Assembly: GCF_000430785.1 (NCBI RefSeq) | Contig: NZ_KE387246.1 | Location: forward strand, 1 to 64,000 | Direction: 5' to 3' | DNA length: 64,000 nt | Source of the DNA: Ectobacillus panaciterrae DSM 19096 | GTDB taxonomy: Bacteria; Bacillota; Bacilli; Bacillales; Bacillaceae_G | Notes under the pieces: generated by a model | The model's database searches: none | The model's input: the letters and a program-made list of their open reading frames with translations, nothing else | What the model was told of the DNA's origin: nothing | Translations under genes and position numbers: made by a program | Shown here: in pieces, positions 53,670-64,000 of the stretch | Layout of the letters: each line of letters begins with the position of its first letter | Numbering within the stretch: the first letter of the stretch is position 1

Positions 53670-54057
53670 TTGTTCTGCGCCTGAACGAGCCGGTTCCGCT
53701 TTTCGTGATGTCTAGCTCCACCGGCTAGGTGCTGCCACCAGAGAACCTCGCCCACACAAAAGCAAAAAGCGCTTTTGAGGGGCGAGAACCTCTGGTTCTG
53801 CGCCTGAGCGAGCCGGTTCCGCTTTTCGTGATGTCCAGCTCCACCGGCTAGGTGCTGCCACCAGAGAACCTCGCCCACACAAAAGCAAAAAGCGCTTTTG
53901 AGGGGCGAGAACCTCTCCGATTCCGCTTTTCTTGTGTCTAGCTCCATCGGCCAGCTCCCAACGCCAAAATAACCTTCCCCATACAAAGCCAAAAAGCGGC
54001 TTTGATGGTGAAGAACATTTTGACGAGGGAGCTAAGCGGGCCGATTCCGCTTTTCTA
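53670..54057 (+). repeat. tandem cluster of long-hairpin repeat (three units plus a partial)
   Basis: A right-end fragment (53670-53710), then units at 53711-53833 (complete), 53834-53934 (right arm truncated) and 53937-54057 (diverged). In the first unit CACCGGCT/AGCCGGT, AGGTGC/GCGCCT, CCAGAG/CTCTGG, CCTCGCCC/GGGGCGAG and AAAAGC/GCTTTT build one extended hairpin. The third unit changes both strands of several arms, for example TCGGCC/GGCCGA and AGCTCCC/GGGAGCT, so pairing is preserved. No coding content. Confidence 0.9.
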
Positions 54058-54243
54058 TTAGCGTTGAAACAAGACAAGCTTGGCGCTTGAGCTTGTGCAG
54101 CGGTGCGTGTGTCCATACAGATTTTTCTCGCGCAGCAGCTGCTCTCCTTTTTCTTTTGCTTCTCCTTCATTGCTTGCTTCAAATGTTTGATCTAACAGCT
54201 TTGTGCCGTCTTTTTCATAGGCTGTTACTGTATAAACTCCCAT
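54058..54243 (-). CDS. yhzD: YhzD-like small protein
   Basis: A 61-residue protein with the segment YTVTAYEKDGTKLLDQTFEA followed by ATSEEAKEKG-like helix. Matches YhzD, which lies near yhaR and yhaO in B. subtilis from memory. Function unknown. A GGGGGAT site lies upstream on the minus strand. Confidence 0.75.
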   Translation of the reverse strand: MGVYTVTAYEKDGTKLLDQTFEASNEGEAKEKGEQLLREKNLYGHTHRCTSSSAKLVLFQR

Positions 54244-54374
54244 GTATATATCCCCCTTAGAAAAATCAGAATCTTATTATAATTTTGACATAAAATAAGC
54301 TATTGCGCAAAAAGAAATTCAGTGATGAACGTGCTACAATAAGAAACAGCTAAAATAGAAGAGGAGATTCGTTG

Positions 54375-55607
54375 ATGAGACCATTAACGTTTATTCATGC
54401 AGCGGATTTACATCTTGACAGCCCATTCAAAGGAATGGAAGCAAATGTCCCGCCTGTCTTATTTGAGAGAATGAAAGAAAGTACGTTTCGCTCTTTTGCC
54501 CGCGTCATTGATAGGGCCGTTCAGGAGAGAGTGGATTTTGTCGTGTTGTCCGGCGATTTATATGATGCCCAGACGCGCAGCCTGCGCGCGCAAATTTTTG
54601 TCAGAGATCAATTGCGCCGCCTTCACGATTACAGTATTCCGGTTTATGTGATTCACGGCAATCATGACCATTTGGGAGGCAACTGGGCAGCCATTGAATT
54701 CCCTGACAATGTACATATTTTTACAGAGTCTTATGTAGAACGAAAGCCGTATTATCGTGACGGAGAGCTGATGGCGTATATATACGGCTTTAGCTATCAT
54801 CAAAAAGCGGTGACAGAAAACATGACAAATCAATATAAAAAAGAGAAGGGCGCACCGTTTCATATCGGTCTGCTTCACGGAAGCCTTGACGGGAACAGCG
54901 AACACGGCCGTTACGCACCGTTTTTGCTGAGTGAGCTTCTAGAGAAGAATTTTGACTATTGGGCGCTCGGTCATATTCATAAGCGGAGTATTTTATCAGA
55001 ACAGCCGCCAATTATTTATCCTGGAAATATACAAGGGAGGCATCGAAAAGAAACAGGAGAAAAGGGATGCTATCTCGTAAAGCTTGAATTGGAAGCATCA
55101 TCACAAGTATTTATTCCGACGGCAGACATCCTTTGGAATGAGATAGAAGTTTCTATTGAAGGGGTACATCAGGCAGATGAACTATTGGAGCGCTGTTATG
55201 AAGCGATGAATAGCGTGCGCCGCGAAAATGAAGGCGTTCTTGTGTCGCTCACTTTTTCAGGGTATGGCGTAATGTCCCCGTACTTACAAGATGCGCGAGA
55301 GGAGCTTGTACATATATTGCAAAGCGGAGAAGAGAGAGAAAATTTCGTCTACATTGTGAAGTGCAACGATAAAACCCTCTCTCGCGACACGTGGGAGCAA
55401 ATGAAGAAGGAACATCATTTCTTCGGCGCTCTTCTAAAGGAAGCGGAACAGTTCAAAGAAATTGACGGGATTTTGCGTCCGCTTTGGGCATCGTCTGCGG
55501 CAAGAGAGCTGGAAATGTTTTCAGCAGAAGAAAAGCAAGAAATTCTAAAGGAAGCGGAGCGTATTGTGATACAAGGGCTGATGGCAGAGGAGGCGGATAA
55601 AAGATGA
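54375..55607 (+). CDS. yhaO: DNA repair exonuclease YhaO (SbcD-like)
   Basis: A 410-residue metallophosphoesterase of the Mre11/SbcD type. Metal motifs: DLHLD near residue 11, GDLYD near 60, GNHDH near 98 and GHIHK near 200. In other bacteria the SbcD/SbcC complex cuts DNA hairpins and ends; here YhaN likely supplies the ATPase. It overlaps yhaN by 4 bp. Start ATG 54375 behind GAGGAGA; a TTG one codon earlier is not needed. Confidence 0.9.
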   Translation: MRPLTFIHAADLHLDSPFKGMEANVPPVLFERMKESTFRSFARVIDRAVQERVDFVVLSGDLYDAQTRSLRAQIFVRDQLRRLHDYSIPVYVIHGNHDHLGGNWAAIEFPDNVHIFTESYVERKPYYRDGELMAYIYGFSYHQKAVTENMTNQYKKEKGAPFHIGLLHGSLDGNSEHGRYAPFLLSELLEKNFDYWALGHIHKRSILSEQPPIIYPGNIQGRHRKETGEKGCYLVKLELEASSQVFIPTADILWNEIEVSIEGVHQADELLERCYEAMNSVRRENEGVLVSLTFSGYGVMSPYLQDAREELVHILQSGEERENFVYIVKCNDKTLSRDTWEQMKKEHHFFGALLKEAEQFKEIDGILRPLWASSAARELEMFSAEEKQEILKEAERIVIQGLMAEEADKR

Positions 55608-58408
55608 GGCTGGAGAAGCTGCATATATACGGTTACGGCAAGCTTGAGAACGTGGAGTTGGATCTTTCTGCAATTACAATTTTGTATGGAGAAAATGAAG
55701 CGGGAAAGTCTACAATCCGTTCCTTCATTAAAAGCGTTCTCTTCGGATTTCCGATAAGAGGTCAGTACCGTTATGAACCGAAAACAGGCGGTGCATACGG
55801 CGGTGCCATTACGATGCAAACGGAGGAGTATGGACGCATACGAGTGGAGCGCCTTCCCAAAACAGCTGCCGGCGAAGCCGCGGTGTATCTTGAGGATGGA
55901 ACGCAGGCCGGAGAAGAAGTACTTGTACGTCTCTTGCAAGGAATGGATGTGTCACTATTTGAATCTGTATTCTCATTTGATATGCACGGCTTGCAAAATA
56001 TCCACCGTGTAAGCAAAGAAGAGCTTGGAAACTATTTATTTTCTGCCGGTGCGGTCGGTACGGATTTACTTTTGCAGCTTGAAAAAAAACTGGAGCGCGA
56101 GCTGGAGGCACTATTTAAGCCGAATGGAAGAAAGCCAATTATCAATGCTGGGCTGCAAGAAGTCCATAAACTGCGCGAAAATGTGCAAAAATGGCAGCAA
56201 AAACTGGATACATACGAGGAATGGCAGAAGAAAAAGCAAGATTGCGAAGAGCGCTTAGAAGCAATCCAGATAGAAAAGGAAGAGATGCAGCGTCATATAA
56301 AAGATTGCGAAACAATGCAAGCGCTGCAGCCCTTGCTGATTGAAAGACAAAAATATGAGGACTTCTTGCAAACCTTATCTGTTTCTTCATTTCCGGCAGA
56401 CGGCATTGCCCGTTATGAAACGCTGCTGGCAGAGTGGAAACCGGTGCAATCACAAATGCAGACACTCTCGCAAAAAATAGAAGATGCAAAAAGAAGCATC
56501 GCAGACCTGGCTGTAGATTTTGGCATGTTAGAAAAAGAGCCGCTTGCAGAGGAATGCCGTCTTCAGCATATGTCCTATGAAACAGCGAAACAAGAGCTGC
56601 AGTTGATTGTATCTTCCATACAGCAAATGGAAGGAGAGCTGGAGGAGTTTGTAATCAGCGTTGGTATCTCCAGAGATGCCTCTTTCTTTTTACAGCTGGA
56701 TACAAGTCTTGCAGCCAAGGAGTCTATTTTGCAAACCGTGCAAAAAGCACAGCGGCTTGCGGATAAAAAGCAGCAGCTGGATGAGCGATTCGCCAATGCG
56801 CAGGAGCAATTGGAAGAGCAAGAAGAGCGCGTGCGTCATGTAGAAGAGCAGCGCCATACCGCTGAAACGCGCAGCAAGCAGCAGGCAGACTCTCAAACAC
56901 ATCATCATGCACAGAGAGATAATAAGATAACGAGTATTTTGGGGATTTTTCTTGCGCTTAGTGTAATATCGCTTATCGCAGGCGTGTTAGGAAGGAATGC
57001 AAGTTTATCGTTAGTGAGCGTTGTTCTCTTTGCTGCAGTAATCGTGCTATTTGTAATGAACCGCCATGCAGGACAACACTCATCAACGGAGCAGGGGATA
57101 GAAATGAGGCAGCTTGCAGAGCAGGAAAAATTCAAGCTGCAGCAAGCGGAGAAAGCATATGAACGAATCGTGACGCAGTACGAGGAATGGGAACGGCAGG
57201 CATATGGGCTTGATAGAGAAATAGAGCGGCATAAGCAGGCGTATTCATTGCCGTCAGCGCTATCCTATGCACAACTCTTGCCGGCATTTGAACGAATAGA
57301 AAAGATGAAGCAGCTGCAGCGTGAAATTACGAAGCAGATGGAGCGCAGTCAGCTGCTTTCTAAAGACATAGAACAGTTTGAACAGAAGGTTTCCCAGTTG
57401 AAAACTGCTTTTCGTGTCACTGGCAGTTCGGTTTCTTCTACGCTATCGGGCATATATGAGCGACTAAAAAAAGAAATAGAAAATCAACTGACAAAGCAGC
57501 AGCTTCAGCAAAAGCTTGCAGAGTGGGAGGAAGAGCAAAAAGAAATCATTCATACGGATGAAAAGCTGCGAAAAGAGCGGGGGGAACTGTGGGAAACTGC
57601 AGGCGTGTTGGCAGAGGAAGATTTTTATGAGAGGGGCAAGGAATATAAAGAGGTACAAGAGACAAAGAAACAGCTGTCTTTTATAATGACCCAAATTTCT
57701 GTGCTGGAAGAGCGTCTCATTTCTATTCATCTTTCAGATCGGGTGACTTGGACGGAGGATTACCGTGCGTGTCTTGAGCAGCATCTCAAAAAGCAGGAGG
57801 AACTGCAAAAGGAAGAGCAGCAGCTGCAGGCGCAAGCTGCTCAATGTAAAGTGGAAATTGCAAATTTAGAAGAAGGAACGGCCTATTCTGTGCTTCTGCA
57901 TGAATGGGAAGCGAAGAAAGCGCAGCTTCGCGAACAAATGAAGAAATGGGCAGCATGCAGAACCGCAAAATCCATATTAACAAAAACAAAAGAGCAGTAT
58001 CATGAAGTGCGATTTCCGCGCATTCTTGAAACAGCTGAGCAATACTTTCGGTATGTAACAAAAGAGCAGTATGTCCGTTTATTTGCGCCAACAGCCGAGC
58101 AAGCATTTATAGTGGAACGAGCTGACGGCATACGCTTTTTCGCTCATGAACTCAGCCAGGCAACTGCGGAGCAGCTGTACTTGTCTCTTCGCCTCGCTCT
58201 TGCTGATACGTTTGATGCGCAAGTACCGCTCGTGATAGATGACAGTTTCGTTCATTTTGACCACGGGCGAACAGAACGGACTCTATCTCTTTTGCGAATG
58301 ATTTCCGAGAAACGGCAGGTTTTATTCTTTACGTGCCACACTCATCTTCTTCCGTTTTTTGCTCATTCAGAAACAGTGCATCTTCAGGAGAAAATCCAAA
58401 CAGTGTAA
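55604..58408 (+). CDS. yhaN: SbcC-like ATPase YhaN (SbcE)
   Basis: A 934-residue AAA-type ATPase with a Rad50-like layout: Walker A GENEAGKST at about residues 30-38, long Glu/Gln-rich coiled coils (about 180-440 and 500-800), and the C-terminal LVIDDSFVHFD Walker B region. A hydrophobic stretch near residues 445-488 gives two possible membrane helices between the coils, so the protein may be membrane anchored. Coupled to yhaO as a putative DNA-end processing complex. Confidence 0.92.
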   Translation: MRLEKLHIYGYGKLENVELDLSAITILYGENEAGKSTIRSFIKSVLFGFPIRGQYRYEPKTGGAYGGAITMQTEEYGRIRVERLPKTAAGEAAVYLEDGTQAGEEVLVRLLQGMDVSLFESVFSFDMHGLQNIHRVSKEELGNYLFSAGAVGTDLLLQLEKKLERELEALFKPNGRKPIINAGLQEVHKLRENVQKWQQKLDTYEEWQKKKQDCEERLEAIQIEKEEMQRHIKDCETMQALQPLLIERQKYEDFLQTLSVSSFPADGIARYETLLAEWKPVQSQMQTLSQKIEDAKRSIADLAVDFGMLEKEPLAEECRLQHMSYETAKQELQLIVSSIQQMEGELEEFVISVGISRDASFFLQLDTSLAAKESILQTVQKAQRLADKKQQLDERFANAQEQLEEQEERVRHVEEQRHTAETRSKQQADSQTHHHAQRDNKITSILGIFLALSVISLIAGVLGRNASLSLVSVVLFAAVIVLFVMNRHAGQHSSTEQGIEMRQLAEQEKFKLQQAEKAYERIVTQYEEWERQAYGLDREIERHKQAYSLPSALSYAQLLPAFERIEKMKQLQREITKQMERSQLLSKDIEQFEQKVSQLKTAFRVTGSSVSSTLSGIYERLKKEIENQLTKQQLQQKLAEWEEEQKEIIHTDEKLRKERGELWETAGVLAEEDFYERGKEYKEVQETKKQLSFIMTQISVLEERLISIHLSDRVTWTEDYRACLEQHLKKQEELQKEEQQLQAQAAQCKVEIANLEEGTAYSVLLHEWEAKKAQLREQMKKWAACRTAKSILTKTKEQYHEVRFPRILETAEQYFRYVTKEQYVRLFAPTAEQAFIVERADGIRFFAHELSQATAEQLYLSLRLALADTFDAQVPLVIDDSFVHFDHGRTERTLSLLRMISEKRQVLFFTCHTHLLPFFAHSETVHLQEKIQTV

Positions 58409-58472
58409 TTATTAATATGGAAGATTTTTTCATGGTATACTAGAGATAATTGTTTACGCTGGAGGAGCTTAT

Positions 58473-59417
58473 ATGAAAAAGAAAATTTTGCAATATGAGG
58501 TTGGCGAGCAGGTGGATGTGCTGCTGCTGATTAAATCAGCGACGCGGGGCATCGCTAGCAACGGCAAACCATTTCTTACATTGATGCTGCAGGATCAAAG
58601 CGGCGAGATTGAGGCAAAGCTGTGGGATGTCTCAAAGGAAGATGAACAGCAATATGCAGCAGAGAAAATTGTAAAAGCAGTTGGGGATATTCAAAATTAT
58701 AAAGGACGCATTCAATTGAAACTGAAGCAGATTCGTCTTACGCAGCCGCATGAAGCGCCGGATATATCTGACTTTGTGGAACGCGCGCCCCTCACGAAAG
58801 AAGTGATGATGGAGAAAATTACCCAATTTGTATTTGAGATGCGCAATCCGAATTTGCAGCGCATTACTAGACATTTGCTGAAAAAATATCAGGCTGCGTT
58901 TCTGGAGTATCCGGCTGCAACAAAGAATCATCATGAATTTGTATCAGGTTTAGCTTATCATGTTGTCTCCATGCTGGATTTGGCAAAAGCGATTGCAAGC
59001 TTGTATCCTTCGCTTGATAAAGATTTATTGTATGCCGGTGTTATTTTACATGACCTTGGAAAAGTAATCGAGCTATCAGGACCGATTTCTACTTCTTATA
59101 CAGTAGAGGGGAATTTGCTCGGGCATATTTCAATTATGGTGAGCGAAATCTCTAAAGTGGCAGATGAATTGAACATTGAAGGAGAAGAGGTCGTCATTCT
59201 GCAGCATATTGTGCTGAGCCATCATGGAAAAGGTGAGTGGGGCAGTCCGAAGCCTCCGATGGTGCGGGAAGCCGAAATTCTTCATTACATTGATAATTTA
59301 GATGCAAAAATGAATATGATGGACCGGGCGCTGAGCCGCACGAAGCCCGGGGAATATACTGAGCGCGTATTTGCGCTTGACAACCGCGCCTTTTATAAGC
59401 CGACATTTCATGCATAA
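58473..59417 (+). CDS. yhaM: 3'-5' exoribonuclease YhaM
   Basis: A 314-residue nuclease with an N-terminal OB fold (about 10-95) and an HD domain with HDLGK at about residues 193-197. YhaM trims RNA 3' ends and can act on DNA. It is separated from yhaN by 64 bp but runs the same way. GGAGG precedes the ATG. Confidence 0.94.
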   Translation: MKKKILQYEVGEQVDVLLLIKSATRGIASNGKPFLTLMLQDQSGEIEAKLWDVSKEDEQQYAAEKIVKAVGDIQNYKGRIQLKLKQIRLTQPHEAPDISDFVERAPLTKEVMMEKITQFVFEMRNPNLQRITRHLLKKYQAAFLEYPAATKNHHEFVSGLAYHVVSMLDLAKAIASLYPSLDKDLLYAGVILHDLGKVIELSGPISTSYTVEGNLLGHISIMVSEISKVADELNIEGEEVVILQHIVLSHHGKGEWGSPKPPMVREAEILHYIDNLDAKMNMMDRALSRTKPGEYTERVFALDNRAFYKPTFHA

Positions 59418-59484
59418 GGTATAAAACTTGTTCTCTCTTCATATAGTGAAAATAAAAAGCTTGTCTAAAAGGAAGGGAGAACAT

Positions 59485-59685
59485 ATGGAATTATTGCCTT
59501 GGTGGGTATATCTTGTGATTGCAGGAATTGTCGTGAGCGGTTATATGGTGTTATATACATCCAAAAAAGAGGAAGAAATTGATCAAGAGTTCATTGAGCG
59601 CGAAGGTGAAATATACATGGAACGGCTGCGTGCGGAACAGAATCGCCGTGCCGGAAAAGAGGATGAGAATTCCGTGTTGTTCTAA
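59485..59685 (+). CDS. yhaL: sporulation YhaL family membrane protein
   Basis: A 66-residue protein with one N-terminal membrane helix (LPWWVYLVIAGIVVSGYMVL) and an acidic helical tail. Start ATG 59485 behind GGAAGGGAG; the longer frame starts 19 codons earlier with no site. Placed after yhaM as in B. subtilis; that species has prsA nearby, which is missing here. Confidence 0.85.
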   Translation: MELLPWWVYLVIAGIVVSGYMVLYTSKKEEEIDQEFIEREGEIYMERLRAEQNRRAGKEDENSVLF

Positions 59686-59713
59686 GCTGGCAATCATCTT
59701 GCCGGCTTTCCTT
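59684..59713 (+). terminator. terminator after yhaL
   Basis: Stem AGCTGGCAA/TTGCCGGCT followed by TTCCTTT. Confidence 0.75.
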
Positions 59714-59745
59714 TCGTGTACAGTAAGAACGAGAAGGAGCAGAAA

Positions 59746-60306
59746 ATGGAGTTTCATGAACAGCGTATTTTGCCGGCTGTCCGGCATATAAAAGATTTGG
59801 AAAAGCTGCTGCACAGCCCTTATATATATATCGTGCTTTTAGACCTTCATATTGCACAGCTTAAAAGTGTGGTTGCCCTCGCTAAAAGGCACGGGAAAAA
59901 AGTGTTTCTTCATGTTGATCTCATTCGTGGTTTACAGAGCGATGCGTATGCAACAGAATTTTTATGTCAGGAATTTGAGCCGTACGGTTTGCTCTCTACG
60001 AAAGCAAATGTGATTACAAAAGCAAAACAAAAGGGTATTATCGCGATTCAGCGCATTTTTCTTATTGATTCGAGCTCACTTGAAAAAAGCTATGCGTTGC
60101 TCGCGAAAACACAGCCTGATTATATCGAGGTACTTCCAGGTGCGCTGACAGAAGTGATTGCTGAGGTGAAAGAGCATACAGGTATTCCCATTCTTGCAGG
60201 AGGGTTCATACGCAGTATTGAGGATGTGGAAACAGCATTGACAGCTGGGGCGACAGCTATTACGACATCTGATAAAAAACTATGGGAATATTATGAAAAT
60301 AAATAA
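59746..60306 (+). CDS. glpP: glycerol antiterminator GlpP
   Basis: A 186-residue regulator of the GlpP family that, bound to glycerol 3-phosphate, prevents termination in the glpFK and glpD leaders. It has a TIM-barrel-like fold with segment VFLHVDLIRGLQSD near residue 60 and PILAGGFIRSIEDV near the C-terminus. Start ATG 59746 behind AGAAGGAG. Its target terminators lie at 60382 and 62893. Confidence 0.93.
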   Translation: MEFHEQRILPAVRHIKDLEKLLHSPYIYIVLLDLHIAQLKSVVALAKRHGKKVFLHVDLIRGLQSDAYATEFLCQEFEPYGLLSTKANVITKAKQKGIIAIQRIFLIDSSSLEKSYALLAKTQPDYIEVLPGALTEVIAEVKEHTGIPILAGGFIRSIEDVETALTAGATAITTSDKKLWEYYENK

Positions 60307-60315
60307 GGGAGATTG

Positions 60316-60344
60316 TTGACACCGCTTACAAAAACAATTACTAT
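60316..60344 (+). promoter_or_regulatory. glpFK promoter with overlapping cre site
   Basis: TTGACA, 17-bp spacer, TACTAT. TGACACCGCTTACA at 60317-60330 matches the cre consensus TGWAANCGNTNWCA at 13 of 14 positions and covers the -35 box, predicting CcpA repression by glucose. Confidence 0.8.
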
Positions 60345-60381
60345 ATAGACAAGTTAATAATAGTGACGGAGAAAAAGAGAT

Positions 60382-60437
60382 CCACATTCAAATGCTTCTG
60401 CTCATCGGCAGAGGTATGCGGGTGTGGTTTTTTCTTT
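60382..60437 (+). terminator. GlpP-controlled leader terminator before glpF
   Basis: Outer stem CCACA/TGTGG with inner TTCTGC/GCAGAG arm, then TTTTTTCTTTTT. Position and T run fit the glpFK leader attenuator. Confidence 0.8.
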
Positions 60438-60514
60438 TTAAGAAAAATGAATGGCCATTCATGACTCTATCACTCTTCTTTATTCTTTTATAAAATTTGA
60501 AATGGGGGTTTTTT

Positions 60515-61336
60515 ATGACAGCGTTTCTAGGGGAATTAATTGGAACGATGGTACTTATTATTTTAGGCGGCGGTGTATGTGCAGGTGTTACTTTGAAAAA
60601 ATCACTTGCTCAAAACGCTGGATGGATGGTTGTTACAATGGGATGGGGGCTTGCGGTGGCAGTTGGCGCTTATGCAGTAGGATCAATCAGCGGAGCGCAC
60701 TTGAATCCCGCTGTAACTTTAGCTTTAGCTTTTAACGGAAGCTTTCCGTGGGAACAAGTTCCGTCTTATATTGCGGCGCAAATGATTGGTGCGTTTTTGG
60801 GAGCAGTCGTTGTATTCCTTCATTATTTGCCGCATTGGAAGGAAACGGAAGATGCAGGCGCGAAATTAGGAGTATTCGCGACAGGACCGGCAATTTATCA
60901 TCCTTTTGCTAATCTTTTAAGTGAAATCATTGGGACCTTTATACTTGTATTCGGCATACTAGCAATCGGGGCAAATAAATTTACAGACGGTTTGAATCCA
61001 TTCATCGTCGGTTTTTTGGTTGTAAGCATCGGTTTATCTTTAGGAGGAACAACCGGTTATGCCATTAATCCGGCTCGTGACTTAGGACCGCGTTTGGCGC
61101 ATTTCTTCCTTCCGATCCCAAGAAAGGGAAATTCCAATTGGAAATATGCATGGATTCCAGTCGTCGGTCCAGTGCTCGGAGGATCTCTTGGCGGCATGTT
61201 TTATCATGTCATTTTTGCAGGAAAAGAAGCACCGGCTCTCTTATATGTAGGAATTGCAACGCTTGTAATTTTGGTACTTTCATACACAATGAGCAAAAAA
61301 GAACGCACAGGACCAGAGAAAAAATTAGTAGCTTAG
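60515..61336 (+). CDS. glpF: glycerol facilitator GlpF
   Basis: A 273-residue aquaglyceroporin with six membrane helices. The two NPA-type loops appear as SGAHLNPAVTLALA near residue 63 and GYAINPARDLGPR near 190, the second with Asp after R typical of glycerol channels. Start ATG 60515 behind TGGGGG. glpK follows after 12 bp. Confidence 0.96.
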   Translation: MTAFLGELIGTMVLIILGGGVCAGVTLKKSLAQNAGWMVVTMGWGLAVAVGAYAVGSISGAHLNPAVTLALAFNGSFPWEQVPSYIAAQMIGAFLGAVVVFLHYLPHWKETEDAGAKLGVFATGPAIYHPFANLLSEIIGTFILVFGILAIGANKFTDGLNPFIVGFLVVSIGLSLGGTTGYAINPARDLGPRLAHFFLPIPRKGNSNWKYAWIPVVGPVLGGSLGGMFYHVIFAGKEAPALLYVGIATLVILVLSYTMSKKERTGPEKKLVA

Positions 61337-62839
<1,503 letters not shown>

Positions 62840-62892
62840 GCATAACATGTAGTATACTAAAGATAAGTTAATATTTTGGCAGGAGATTTGGA

Positions 62893-62953
62893 GAGACCGC
62901 AATGCGCTATAGAAGCATATTCTATAGTGCAGTTTGCGGTCTCTTCTTTTTTT
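62893..62953 (+). terminator. GlpP-controlled leader terminator before glpD
   Basis: Perfect stem GAGACCGCAA/TTGCGGTCTC enclosing a second arm CGCTATAG/CTATAGTGC, then TTCTTTTTTT. A weak promoter (TATACT at 62852) precedes it. Matches the GlpP-controlled leader of B. subtilis glpD in position. Confidence 0.82.
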
Positions 62954-62976
62954 AGGGATAAAAAGGAGGAAAACAA

Positions 62977-64000
62977 ATGGGAACATTATTTTCAAGCAAG
63001 CAGCGAAAAGAATTATTGATGGACGTAAATAAAAAGCATGTGGATGTAATGATTATCGGCGGCGGTATTACGGGTTGTGGCATTGCACTAGATGCAGTTA
63101 CGCGAGGAATGTCTACAGTATTGTTTGAAATGCAGGATTTTGCGGCAGGGACATCCAGTCGTTCCACTAAGCTCGTACATGGGGGCTTGCGATACTTAAA
63201 GCAATTTGAAGTGAAAATGGTGGCGGAAGTGGGAAAAGAACGTGCGATTGTGTACGAAAACGGTCCGCACGTAACAACACCGGAATGGATGCTGCTTCCG
63301 ATTCATACAGGAGGTACGTTCGGGAAGTTCAGCACATCTATCGGCCTGCGTGTATATGACTTCCTTGCGGGAGTGAAAAAGGGAGAACGCAGGTCTATGC
63401 TGAGCCGCGAGCAAACGATACAGCGGGAGCCGCTAGTGAAGCAGGACGGATTAAAGGGCGGCGGCTATTATGTAGAATATCGTACAGATGATGCACGCTT
63501 AACAATTGAAGTATTAAAAGAAGCAGTAGCGCGCGGAGCGAAAGCAGTGAACTACGTAAAAGCAGAAGGTTTCTTATATGAAAACGGCAAGGTAATCGGT
63601 GTACGTACAGTCGATCAATTGGATGGCCGTATGTATGAAGTGTACGCGAAAAAAATTATAAACGCTGCAGGTCCTTGGGTAGACCAATTGCGTGAAAAAG
63701 ACAATTCCAAAAAGGGTAAACAACTGCAGTTATCCAAAGGAGTTCATCTTGTAATCGACCAGAAGCGCTTTCCATTGAAACAAGCCATTTATTTTGATAC
63801 GCCTGACGGCCGCATGGTATTTGCGATTCCGCGTGACGGCAAAGCATATGTAGGAACAACGGATACGTTTTACAAGGAAGATGCTGTAAATCCTAGGATG
63901 ACAGCAGCTGATCGGAAATATGTAATTGATGCCATCAACTACATGTTTCCGACTGTAAAGGTAACCGAGCAGGATGTAGAATCAAGCTGGGCCGGCGTTC
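62977..64000 (+). CDS. glpD: glycerol-3-phosphate dehydrogenase GlpD (cut by window end)
   Basis: The first 341 codons of the FAD-dependent, membrane-associated dehydrogenase that oxidises glycerol 3-phosphate to dihydroxyacetone phosphate. FAD motif [10 protein letters not shown] at about residues 27-36, [13 protein letters not shown] near 67 and the [18 protein letters not shown] segment near 283-300. Start ATG behind AAGGAGGA. No stop in the window. Confidence 0.95.
   Translation, partial: MGTLFSSKQRKELLMDVNKKHVDVMIIGGGITGCGIALDAVTRGMSTVLFEMQDFAAGTSSRSTKLVHGGLRYLKQFEVKMVAEVGKERAIVYENGPHVTTPEWMLLPIHTGGTFGKFSTSIGLRVYDFLAGVKKGERRSMLSREQTIQREPLVKQDGLKGGGYYVEYRTDDARLTIEVLKEAVARGAKAVNYVKAEGFLYENGKVIGVRTVDQLDGRMYEVYAKKIINAAGPWVDQLREKDNSKKGKQLQLSKGVHLVIDQKRFPLKQAIYFDTPDGRMVFAIPRDGKAYVGTTDTFYKEDAVNPRMTAADRKYVIDAINYMFPTVKVTEQDVESSWAGV

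Noticed and set aside
53670-54057. CRISPR-like repeat array
   Set aside because: Units are about 120 bp hairpins with no short identical repeats separated by unique spacers, and no cas gene is present.

Overview
The window looks like a chromosomal segment of an endospore-forming Bacillaceae species (Firmicutes). The evidence is paired alpha/beta small acid-soluble spore proteins, SpoVR, YheC/YheD coat-associated ATP-grasp proteins, YhaL, strong AGGAGG ribosome binding sites, TTG/GTG starts, and TPP, SAM and yybP-ykoY leaders. Gene order around yheE-yheD-yheC-yheA and yhaX-hemZ-yhaR-yhaO-yhaN-yhaM-yhaL follows the Bacillus subtilis yha/yhe region as I remember it. The tandem TPP leader in front of tenA and the murR-murQ-murP unit recall the B. 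cereus group. I cannot name the species. There is no prophage, transposase or CRISPR array; the mobile-like DNA consists of small non-coding repeats.

Layout. 1-1.3 kb: 13 tRNA genes (tail of a larger cluster) ending in a terminator and a 30-bp perfect palindrome. 1.4-5.2 kb: CBS protein, an unrecognised helical protein, a small membrane protein, and a secreted SH3/M23 peptidoglycan hydrolase. 5.4-12.9 kb: a thiamin operon (tenA, ThiZ/X/Y-type ABC transporter, tenI, thiO, thiS, thiG, thiF) behind one intact and one deleted TPP aptamer. 13-18 kb: patatin-like lipase, then a ribose-type ABC transporter on the minus strand behind a SAM-I riboswitch, a candidate methylthioribose importer. 18-28 kb: SDR, L,D-transpeptidase, DUF1540, damaged thioredoxin-like gene, pgcA, LCP lipoprotein, yhdB-like gene, spoVR followed by a decayed second copy of its 3' end, and a Mn-riboswitch operon (DUF1232, DedA, TerC). 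28-38 kb: a 37-residue membrane protein with its own complete transcription unit, a CPA2 antiporter, murR-murQ-murP, an ArsB-type pump, and a polar amino-acid (cystine-like) ABC transporter. 37.7-44.8 kb: divergent SASP genes with sigma-G promoters, a zinc-ribbon protein, a transporter-ATPase relic, yheE, four tandem YheC/YheD ATP-grasp genes, yheA. 45-64 kb: methylpurine glycosylase, galE, yhaX, hemZ, acyl-CoA synthetase, SDR, yhaR-like, yhzD, yhaO-yhaN, yhaM, yhaL, and the glycerol regulon glpP-glpF-glpK-glpD (glpD cut by the window end).

Two interspersed repeat families are the least explained content. The first is about 185-200 bp, MITE-like with TATATA-containing terminal inverted repeats, at 1.99, 14.0, 33.2 and 45.7 kb, in two subfamilies sharing a core. 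The second is about 100-125 bp and folds into one long hairpin whose arms co-vary between copies (35.1, 44.9, 49.8 kb and a tandem cluster at 53.7-54.06 kb).

Many genes begin at TTG/GTG or at an internal ATG; starts given here were moved to the codon behind the best ribosome binding site where the longest frame was implausible. All functional statements come from recognising motifs and families by eye; no search was run.
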